From NCBI GenBank assembly GCA_050261415.1, contig JBLNDG010000112.1, positions 1-17,433 of the forward strand: a stretch of 17,433 nucleotides of DNA. The letters run 5' to 3'. The notes beneath the pieces were generated by a model. That model ran no database searches. It worked only from the letters and a program-made list of their open reading frames with translations, and had not been told where the DNA came from. Positions 8,847 to 14,468 of this stretch are shown in pieces. The DNA is from JBLNDG01 sp050261415. Lineage in GTDB: Bacteria; Bacillota; Clostridia; Lutisporales; Lutisporaceae. Position numbers and translations under genes: made by a program. Positions within the stretch are counted from its first letter, which is position 1. Each line of letters opens with the position of its first letter.

Positions 8847-8853
8847 CCTCCTT
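8847..8853 (-). promoter_or_regulatory. Ribosome binding site fixing the start of the Ig-like protein
   Basis: On the minus strand AAGGAGG sits 11 bases before ATG 8833-8835. This and the signal peptide directly after the ATG decide the start against in-frame codons further upstream. A second SD-like string, AGGAAGG (about 9015-9021), precedes an in-frame ATG at 9001-9003, but that start would bury the signal peptide. Confidence 0.8.
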
Positions 8854-8953
8854 ATGATTGTTTTTGGTTTTGTTTGGATTATGGTTATTTGTGTTTTTTG
8901 GTGATTTACCAATTAATCCACTAATACCTATGCTATGCACCCCCTTTCCAGGT

Positions 8954-9000
8954 TGTAGAAAAATTGATTTAATATCTTTCACGGTTAACATAATTCTACA
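8954..9000 (-). promoter_or_regulatory. Inverted repeat in the leader of the Ig-like gene
   Basis: TGTAGAA (8954-8960) and TTCTACA (8994-9000) are perfect inverted copies separated by 33 bases, and adjacent A/T bases can extend the stem with a small bulge. On the minus-strand RNA this would form a stem-loop upstream of a purine-rich GGAAAGGGGGTG tract (about 8939-8950). It could stabilise the mRNA or modulate translation. No known RNA family is recognised. Confidence 0.4.
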
Positions 9001-9083
9001 CATTATTTTGATTTCCTTCCTGCGTAACAGTATTGTAATCAAGTGTAATAATTGTGTAACAGAAACCGATGAATAAGCAGTGA

Positions 9084-9111
9084 ATAATATTATGTAGTAA
9101 TGTTATGTTAA
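9084..9111 (-). promoter_or_regulatory. Candidate sigma-A promoter of the Ig-like surface gene
   Basis: Read on the minus strand, TTAACA (9111-9106) and TATTAT (9089-9084) are separated by 16 bases, and each box matches consensus at five of six positions. Transcription would start near 9077, giving a leader of about 240 bases before ATG 8835. Long leaders are common on abundant, stable S-layer mRNAs. Confidence 0.5.
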
Positions 9112-9133
9112 TCAGAAAGAATAAAAGAATTTG

Positions 9134-9179
9134 CCTGTGATGTAAGTGGTTTATGCGACTTTATTCATAATAACACAGG
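9134..9179. promoter_or_regulatory. Nested inverted repeats between the divergent promoters
   Basis: CCTGTG (9134-9139) pairs with CACAGG (9174-9179), and inside it TTATG (9151-9155) pairs with CATAA (9166-9170) around a 10-base loop. The element lies between the two promoter candidates, 22 bases or more from either, so it could be an operator acting on both genes. The arms are short and the spacing is asymmetric, so this is tentative. Confidence 0.3.
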
Positions 9180-9205
9180 TTTGCGGAGATTTGAACTTTT
9201 AGATT

Positions 9206-9234
9206 TTTACAGTATGTATTTTTTTTGCTACAAT
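9206..9234 (+). promoter_or_regulatory. Candidate sigma-A promoter of the SLH gene
   Basis: TTTACA (9206-9211) and TACAAT (9229-9234) are separated by exactly 17 bases, and each box matches consensus at five of six positions. Transcription would start near 9241, leaving a leader of about 170 bases before ATG 9414. This is the best promoter match in the window. Confidence 0.6.
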
Positions 9235-9351
9235 TGGCTTATTAAAGCAGGATTTAAGCAAACTCTACAGAATAATATCATATATAATATGCAAACCAAG
9301 TATAAGAAAAAATAAGCAGCTGTCAAAGCTTGGCTTGTAAGATCCAAAAAT

Positions 9352-9381
9352 GCAAAACTTTTTTGAAATGAAAAAGTTCTG
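9352..9381 (+). promoter_or_regulatory. Stem-loop in the 5' leader of the SLH gene
   Basis: AACTTTTT (9356-9363) and AAAAAGTT (9371-9378) form a perfect eight-base stem with a seven-base loop. Flanking GCA and TGC extend it by three pairs past one mismatch. It ends about 20 bases before the AAGGAGG (9401-9407) of the gene. No T-run follows, so it is not a terminator; a role in mRNA stability or ribosome access is possible. Confidence 0.45.
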
Positions 9382-9413
9382 CTGAAAGTGTAAAGAATAA
9401 AAGGAGGATACAG

Positions 9414-11150
9414 ATGAAAAAAATTAAAGCATTAAAAGCAGCAGTTGTTACGATGGCACTGATATTCACAGTTACCGGTGTTGCTTATGGAGATGTTGAT
9501 GCTACGCAGTTTAAAGATATAGATAATAGCTGGGCAAAGCAAAATATAATAAATGTAACCGAAAAAGGTTTGATGGGAGGCGCATCGGCTGATCAATTCA
9601 AACCGAAGGAAAACATTAAAAACTATGATGTGATAGTAAGCATAGCACGTATGATGAATGCAGAAAAGGCTGCAAATCTTGATCAATTGGTTGAAAAATA
9701 CAAAACTAATATTTTGGACAAATTCAATGTGCCGGAATATGCAAGAAAGTACGTAGCATTCGGACTGGATAAAGGAGTTGTTTCGGATGCGGAAGTAAGT
9801 ACTTTTGCGGATAAACAGTACGCAACAAAGCAGAATATCTGCAAATACCTCGGCAAAGCCTTTAGTGTTACGGTAGACAGCAAGCTGCCGCCGGTAGTTC
9901 TTCCTTTCAAGGATTCAATGTTTATAGCTTCACAGTATAAACCTTATGTGGATTTTCTTATTAAGAACGGTGTAATTGATCCAAAAGGTGATGCAAACGG
10001 CAACTTTAATCCGGATGAATATGTTAACAGAGAAACCTTTGCAAAAATACTGGATTTATCTAATACAGTATACGAAAAAGGAAAGTTGGAGCCGGGAGCA
10101 GCTGCAGAAGGCGGGACTACTGGAAACACAAGCAATCCGGTAGAGCAGAATACGGGAAGTACAAACGGCAACGGTTCAACAACTGTTGAGGAACCTAAAG
10201 AACCCACTGATGAACCGGGAGCAAAGGCTGATGTAGTTGCTTATGTTGATGAAGCTATCCCCGAATACGGAAATCTATCTGTATTTGTCGGAACGGAGAA
10301 AAAAGTATATAAGGTAGCAGATAATGCAACCTGCACTATTGACGGCATCACAAGCTACTATTGGAAGCTGAAAAAGAGCGACCTTGTCAATCTGTACTTA
10401 TCAAATGAAAAAATAGTGAAGATTGTCGGTGAAAGTAAAATACAAAAGATTATTGGAAAGCTGGTATCTATAGAAACAAAAGACAAAACTTTACTCACGA
10501 TAGAAACCGATAAGGGTGAAACCAAGAAGTATGCAATCACAGAAAAAACAGCAGTGGTTAAGGATGGAAAGGTTGCACTCTGGCAGGAATTAAAAAATGG
10601 CAACAGCCTGGTAATTACTACATCATATGATGAGCTTGTTGAAATAAACGCTGATGGAGTGAAAAGCACCGACAAGGGTGTTATTGAGTCGATAGTGTTC
10701 AGCAGAATGGCACCTCCCAAGATTGTAGTCACAGCACTGGATGGAAGCCAGAATACATATTTTACAAGTAAGGGTATAGAAATAGCAGGAATAGGTAATG
10801 ATATATACTTGCTGAGACCAGGTATGCAGGTGGATGTAAATCTGATAGATGATGAGATCAGCAAAATAAGTGTAGCAAATGCAGCAAACGAGAATGCAAC
10901 TATAGAAGTGGCTTTAAATGGGCAGATAAAGCAGATCGATCAGGCAACAAAGCTTATTGTAGTTGAAGTATATGATAAATCAACCGGTAACTATGTGGAA
11001 AAGAGAGTATTTCTGACTGATGAGACAAGGATCGGAGACGCATATCTCAATATTTTAAGCATAAAAGACCTGAAGGTCAGCCAGCTGGTTGATATCAGAG
11101 GTACCGGCAGTACAGAAGGAATCTATGCAAAGGTGATACAGATAAGATAA
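9414..11150 (+). CDS. SLH-domain surface protein with four tandem beta-rich repeats
   Basis: This 578-residue secreted protein starts at ATG 9414, with AAGGAGG six bases upstream. A signal peptide covers about residues 1-26 (basic MKKIKALK, hydrophobic core, end near GVAYG). Three SLH motifs follow (about 33-80, 105-150, 163-215). The third is the most canonical, with FKD, YVDFLIKNGVI, FNPDEYVNRETFAKIL; the first two lack the usual TRAE-type core. A flexible linker rich in G, N, T, S, P and E spans about 222-270. The rest (271-577) seems to be four copies of a roughly 70-residue beta-rich unit (about 271-340, 345-413, 420-489, 501-577), each running G.I..I, DG...Y, T.I, L..G..V.V, I.V. The protein should bind wall polymer by its SLH part and display the repeats. 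The function of the repeats is unknown, and no catalytic site is visible. Confidence 0.88.
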   Translation: MKKIKALKAAVVTMALIFTVTGVAYGDVDATQFKDIDNSWAKQNIINVTEKGLMGGASADQFKPKENIKNYDVIVSIARMMNAEKAANLDQLVEKYKTNILDKFNVPEYARKYVAFGLDKGVVSDAEVSTFADKQYATKQNICKYLGKAFSVTVDSKLPPVVLPFKDSMFIASQYKPYVDFLIKNGVIDPKGDANGNFNPDEYVNRETFAKILDLSNTVYEKGKLEPGAAAEGGTTGNTSNPVEQNTGSTNGNGSTTVEEPKEPTDEPGAKADVVAYVDEAIPEYGNLSVFVGTEKKVYKVADNATCTIDGITSYYWKLKKSDLVNLYLSNEKIVKIVGESKIQKIIGKLVSIETKDKTLLTIETDKGETKKYAITEKTAVVKDGKVALWQELKNGNSLVITTSYDELVEINADGVKSTDKGVIESIVFSRMAPPKIVVTALDGSQNTYFTSKGIEIAGIGNDIYLLRPGMQVDVNLIDDEISKISVANAANENATIEVALNGQIKQIDQATKLIVVEVYDKSTGNYVEKRVFLTDETRIGDAYLNILSIKDLKVSQLVDIRGTGSTEGIYAKVIQIR

Positions 11151-11177
11151 CGTCTGAGAATTAAGACAGACACTACA

Positions 11178-11209
11178 ATATAGCACATGTTTTATAACGT
11201 GTGCTATAT
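11178..11209 (+). terminator. Long AT-rich hairpin between SLH gene and glycosylation operon
   Basis: ATATAGCACATGT (11178-11190) pairs with ACGTGTGCTATAT (11197-11209) over 13 bases with a single T-G wobble and a six-base loop TTTATA. It lies 27 bases after the SLH stop codon and is followed by ATGTTTTAG, a weak T-run. It is most likely a partial or full terminator of the SLH transcript. A palindromic operator or mRNA-processing site for the downstream operon is the alternative. I found no clear promoter for the downstream operon in 11151-11246. Confidence 0.55.
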
Positions 11210-11246
11210 ATGTTTTAGACTTATATATTTGGTGGAGAGGATTTTA

Positions 11247-12194
11247 ATGGGCAATAAAAAAATATCTGTAGTGGTTCCCATGTATTATGAAGAAAAGGTT
11301 GCGGAAGTTTGTTACAAACGTCTCAAGGCTGTTATGGAGAGCTGCGGGTATGCTTATGAATTGGTTTTTGTAAATGACGGCAGCAGGGATAAAACTCTTG
11401 AAATACTTGAAAAAATTGCAGGCAATGACAAGAAGGTCAGAGTTATAAGCTTTTCCAGAAACTTCGGTCATCAGGTGGCTGTTACCGCTGGAATAGACAA
11501 AGCCAGGGGGGATGCTGTTGTAATTATTGATGCGGATTTGCAGGACCCTCCGGAGCTGATTGCCGGGATGTTGAAGTTATGGGAGCAAGGTTATGATGTT
11601 GTCTATGCAAAAAGAAAAAAGAGAAAGGGAGAGAGCCTTTTCAAGCTTTTGACGGCCAGGATTTTCTACAGGGTGCTGGACAAACTTTCGGATACGAGGA
11701 TACCGCTGGACACAGGGGATTTCCGGCTAATAGACAGGAAAGTCGCTGAAGAACTCAGGAACATGAGGGAGAGAAACAGATTCCTGCGTGGAATGATCAG
11801 CTGGATAGGCTTCAAGCAGATTCCCATAGAATATGAGAGAAGCGAGAGATTTGCCGGTGAGACCAAATATCCCTTCAAGAAAATGGTGAAGCTTGCCCTT
11901 GACGGCATTGTTTCTTTTTCTTCAAAGCCTCTGAAAATATCCCAATACCTTGGTTTTTTTGCTGTAATATGCGCTATGGTAATATTTATTTATTCCATTG
12001 TATATAGACTGGCAGGGGGGAGGCATCTTGTTTCAGGCTGGGCATCAATCATGACTACAGTTACATTTCTAGGGGGCGTTCAGCTTATTTCAGTTGGAAT
12101 ATTGGGCGAGTACATTGCCAGGATGTATGAGGAAAGCAAGAACAGGCCTTTATATATTATAGAGAAGGAAATAAATATAAATGAAGAGCTTTAA
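11247..12194 (+). CDS. Polyprenyl-phosphate glycosyltransferase, GT2 family (GtrB/DPM1-like)
   Basis: This 315-residue protein starts at ATG 11247 after GGAGAGG. An earlier in-frame ATG at 11187 lies in a hairpin with no ribosome site and would add 20 unrelated residues. The N-terminal GT-A domain has the nucleotide-sugar motif NDGSRD (43-48), the metal-binding stretch DADLQDPPE (95-103), the acceptor-side DTGDFRLIDR (155-164) and RFLRGMISWIGF (178-189). Two C-terminal membrane helices (about 232-254 and 266-290) are typical of GtrB. The family transfers a sugar from UDP or GDP to undecaprenyl or dolichyl phosphate on the cytoplasmic face. It is the first gene of a three-gene run and overlaps the next gene by 14 bases. 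UDP-glucose is a likely donor given galU nearby, but the sugar is not determined by sequence. Confidence 0.93.
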   Translation: MGNKKISVVVPMYYEEKVAEVCYKRLKAVMESCGYAYELVFVNDGSRDKTLEILEKIAGNDKKVRVISFSRNFGHQVAVTAGIDKARGDAVVIIDADLQDPPELIAGMLKLWEQGYDVVYAKRKKRKGESLFKLLTARIFYRVLDKLSDTRIPLDTGDFRLIDRKVAEELRNMRERNRFLRGMISWIGFKQIPIEYERSERFAGETKYPFKKMVKLALDGIVSFSSKPLKISQYLGFFAVICAMVIFIYSIVYRLAGGRHLVSGWASIMTTVTFLGGVQLISVGILGEYIARMYEESKNRPLYIIEKEININEEL

Positions 12195-13146
12195 AAAAAT
12201 GGCGAGTATAATTGTGAGTCTTGCAATTGCAGTGCTGCTGATGTATTTTGTATTGGCTAAAGCAGGATTTGCCAACGTACCCGGTTACTTGTCCGCCATT
12301 GATTTCAAATGGGTAGTCTTGGCTGTTGCACTTTATACCGTAGACATGTTTATCAGGGCCTATAGGTGGAAGGTAATACTGAAAAGCAACAACCTTCAGG
12401 TAGGTTTAAAAGACTCCTTCATGGCCTATAATCTTGGCAACAGCTTGAATATTATAATTCCGGCTAAGATAGGTGATGTAGCCAGATCCTATTATTTAAA
12501 GAAGAAGTTCGGTTACACATATCCAAGGACGCTTCCGTCGACATTTCTAGACCGGCTGTTTGATGTTGTAGGCGTTTACTTTGTTATTCTATTATGCAGC
12601 TTGTATATAGTGACAAGAGCAAAGCTCTCCACCTGGCTGTATGATATTTTTATCCTGGGGATTGTGGTTCTTGTAATTATTTTTATCGTTATGGAATTGT
12701 TGTTAAGGAAAAGTTCGCTGGTTGGAAAGATTAAGAATGAAAAGCTCAGGAGTCTTATCTATTCTTTACTGGAGGCATTTACGGGATCCTTCAAGGACAG
12801 AAGGAACTTTTTAATACTTATAGGCTGTTCGGTTGTTATATGGTTGTGTGAAGGACTCTTTGCATATTTGATATTCATTTCTCTTGAGCAATACTATAAT
12901 CCTGTTGTCGTAGCGTTTTCAACCATGATTGCCGTACTCACAAAGGTTTTCCCGATTACTCCGGGGGGAATCGGTGTATTTGAGGGGACCATGGTTATAG
13001 TGCTGGCCATGTTCGGCTATAGCAGCGGTTCAGCGGCAGTAGCTTCAACTGTGAACCACCTTTTCATGAACCTGTATGCGGTTATACTCGGGATATATAT
13101 ATTACTCAGAGAAAATATCAGCGTATCAAATATAGAGCTGGAATAA
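12181..13146 (+). CDS. Flippase-like integral membrane protein, UPF0104/LPG-synthase TM family (YbhN/AglD-like)
   Basis: This 321-residue protein has about seven or eight membrane helices and matches the lysylphosphatidylglycerol-synthase transmembrane region family, without the soluble aminoacyl-transfer domain of MprF. Diagnostic features are RAYRWK (59-64), the N....N...PAKIGDVARSYYL stretch (84-106), DRLFD (124-128) and PITPGGIGVFEG (258-269). Relatives often sit beside polyprenyl-phosphate glycosyltransferases and are suspected of moving lipids or lipid-linked sugars across the membrane; this is suspected, not proven. The ATG lies 14 bases inside the end of the GT2 gene with GAAGG upstream, so the two are translationally coupled and their products probably work on the same lipid carrier. 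Confidence 0.88.
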   Translation: MKSFKKMASIIVSLAIAVLLMYFVLAKAGFANVPGYLSAIDFKWVVLAVALYTVDMFIRAYRWKVILKSNNLQVGLKDSFMAYNLGNSLNIIIPAKIGDVARSYYLKKKFGYTYPRTLPSTFLDRLFDVVGVYFVILLCSLYIVTRAKLSTWLYDIFILGIVVLVIIFIVMELLLRKSSLVGKIKNEKLRSLIYSLLEAFTGSFKDRRNFLILIGCSVVIWLCEGLFAYLIFISLEQYYNPVVVAFSTMIAVLTKVFPITPGGIGVFEGTMVIVLAMFGYSSGSAAVASTVNHLFMNLYAVILGIYILLRENISVSNIELE

Positions 13147-13164
13147 AATATTTAAGGCAATAAA

Positions 13165-13169
13165 GAAGG
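13165..13169 (+). promoter_or_regulatory. Ribosome binding site favouring the second ATG of the FAD enzyme
   Basis: GAAGG is three bases from ATG 13173 but nine bases from ATG 13179. The latter spacing is normal, so translation most likely starts at 13179, giving MRVGIIGGG. Confidence 0.6.
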
Positions 13170-13178
13170 TAGATGAAA

Positions 13179-14468
13179 ATGAGGGTAGGAATAATCGGCG
13201 GAGGTATAACAGGCCTCTCTGCGGCATATGAGCTTTCAAAGAAGGGCTGCGAGGCAGAAATCCTTGAAGCCTGTGGAGAAATGGGAGGCATAGCCGGTGC
13301 AGTGCGGCTTGAAGGTAATTATATAGAAAAGTATTATCATCATTTTTTTAAGTCCGACAAGTATGTGATATCGCTACTTAAAGAGCTGGGGATTGAAGAA
13401 AGTCTGAAATGGCATGAAAGCAGCATGGGGTACTTTGCCGACGGGAGAGTTTACAAATTCGGGACCCCTGTATCCCTTATGGGTTTCAAGCCGCTTCCTT
13501 TTGCTGATAAAGCCAGGTTTGGCATTTCAGTATTGAAGCTGATGGGCAAGAAACAGTGGAGTTCTTTGGAAAATATCACAGCTCATGAATGGCTGATCAA
13601 AAATGCAGGAATGCATGTATATAACAAGGTGTGGAAACCTCTGCTGGTCACCAAGTTCGGGAACCGGTTCGACAGTATATCCATGGCATGGTTCTGGGGC
13701 AAGGTTAAGCTCAGGGGGGCATCCAAGGAAAATGGCAAGGAGGTGCTGGGCTATATCAATGGGAGCTGCCAGGTGCTCCTTGACAAGCTGCAGTGCTCTT
13801 TGGAAGCGAAGGGAGCCAAATTACGCCTTGATTGCAGGGTAGACTCCATCGATAAAGAAAATGGAAAGCTTGTTATTCATTCGGGTAATGACAAGTTCAG
13901 CTACGATAAAGTAGTCAGCACTGTCCCGCTGCCGGTATTTGCAGAGCTTGCACAGGGTATTCTGCCTGAAAATTATTTGTCAAGGGTGAAATCTATAGAA
14001 TATACCTCAGTAGTGTGCATGATACTGACATTAAAGCAGCCTTTCAGCAATTACTATTGGATGAACATAGGGGATGAGGGCATACCCTTCGGCGGCCTTA
14101 TTGAACACACCAATCTGATAGACAAGAGCGAGTACGGCAGCAAGCATATATTATACATTTCGAACTATCTGTACAAGACCAGCAAGTACTATAATATGAA
14201 CAATGAGGAACTTCTAAGGGAATATATTCCTTATTTGAAAAAAATAAACCCCGGCTTTGATGAAAGCTGGGTGGAAAAGGCTTTTGCATATAGAGACGAG
14301 TATGCACAGCCGATAATCACCTGTGGTTATTCAAAGGCAAAACCGGAGTTTGAAACCCCGGTGGAAGGCCTTTATACGGCAAGCATGTGCAATATTTATC
14401 CCGAAGACAGGGGTATGAACTATGCCATACGGGATGGAGCAAGGGTAGCGGAGCTTATCTCACCTTAA
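13179..14468 (+). CDS. FAD-dependent oxidoreductase, amine-oxidase/protoporphyrinogen-oxidase-like fold
   Basis: This protein is 429 residues from ATG 13179 (431 from 13173). The N-terminus has the FAD dinucleotide-binding loop GGGITG (7-12) and the acidic end of the second strand in AEILEA (about 26-31), followed by GEMGGIAGAV. The C-terminal FAD-contact region contains GLYTASMCNIYPEDRGMNYA split over the last 45 residues, ending DGARVAELI. The overall layout matches flavin amine oxidases, protoporphyrinogen oxidase (HemY) and UDP-galactopyranose mutase relatives. No haem genes lie nearby, whereas a GT2 enzyme and a flippase-like gene precede it with a short gap, so an envelope-glycan or lipid-carrier substrate seems more likely than protoporphyrinogen. 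The real substrate is unknown. The 3' end overlaps the convergent DUF2298 gene by 14 bases. Confidence 0.85.
   Translation: MRVGIIGGGITGLSAAYELSKKGCEAEILEACGEMGGIAGAVRLEGNYIEKYYHHFFKSDKYVISLLKELGIEESLKWHESSMGYFADGRVYKFGTPVSLMGFKPLPFADKARFGISVLKLMGKKQWSSLENITAHEWLIKNAGMHVYNKVWKPLLVTKFGNRFDSISMAWFWGKVKLRGASKENGKEVLGYINGSCQVLLDKLQCSLEAKGAKLRLDCRVDSIDKENGKLVIHSGNDKFSYDKVVSTVPLPVFAELAQGILPENYLSRVKSIEYTSVVCMILTLKQPFSNYYWMNIGDEGIPFGGLIEHTNLIDKSEYGSKHILYISNYLYKTSKYYNMNNEELLREYIPYLKKINPGFDESWVEKAFAYRDEYAQPIITCGYSKAKPEFETPVEGLYTASMCNIYPEDRGMNYAIRDGARVAELISP

Larger units (their letters stand above)
8836..9413. other. Divergent regulatory spacer between two surface-protein genes
   Basis: The 578-base AT-rich spacer separates the start codons of the Ig-like protein (minus) and the SLH protein (plus). 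It contains a promoter candidate for each gene, a 5' leader of roughly 240 bases on the minus side and roughly 170 bases on the plus side, and several inverted repeats given as separate entries. The minus-strand leader from 9042 to 8836 stays open in the frame of the Ig-like gene. I recognise no known riboswitch and no tRNA. Confidence 0.7.

Noticed and set aside
8836..9042. Longer 1297-residue form of the Ig-like protein
   Set aside because: It would bury the signal peptide 69 residues inside; the strong AAGGAGG before ATG 8835 fits better. Kept as a low-interest finding because the frame is open.
8858..9076. 72-codon plus-strand ORF in the divergent spacer, hydrophobic
   Set aside because: No ribosome site, lies antisense to a leader, and hydrophobicity is expected from T-rich DNA.
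9290..9335. GCAAACC ... CAAAGC ... in the SLH leader, reminiscent of a c-di-GMP-I riboswitch
   Set aside because: Only short strings match. The tetraloop-receptor pairing, the ACGCAAAGCC core and the closing stems are not present.
10358..10864. 168-codon minus-strand ORF inside the SLH gene
   Set aside because: Shadow of the real frame, Ser/Ile/Leu-rich as expected from antisense translation, with no supporting context.
11187..11246. Upstream in-frame ATG extending the GT2 protein by 20 residues
   Set aside because: It lies within the 13-base hairpin, has no ribosome site, and the extension does not fit the family; ATG 11247 has GGAGAGG and begins the GT-A fold directly.
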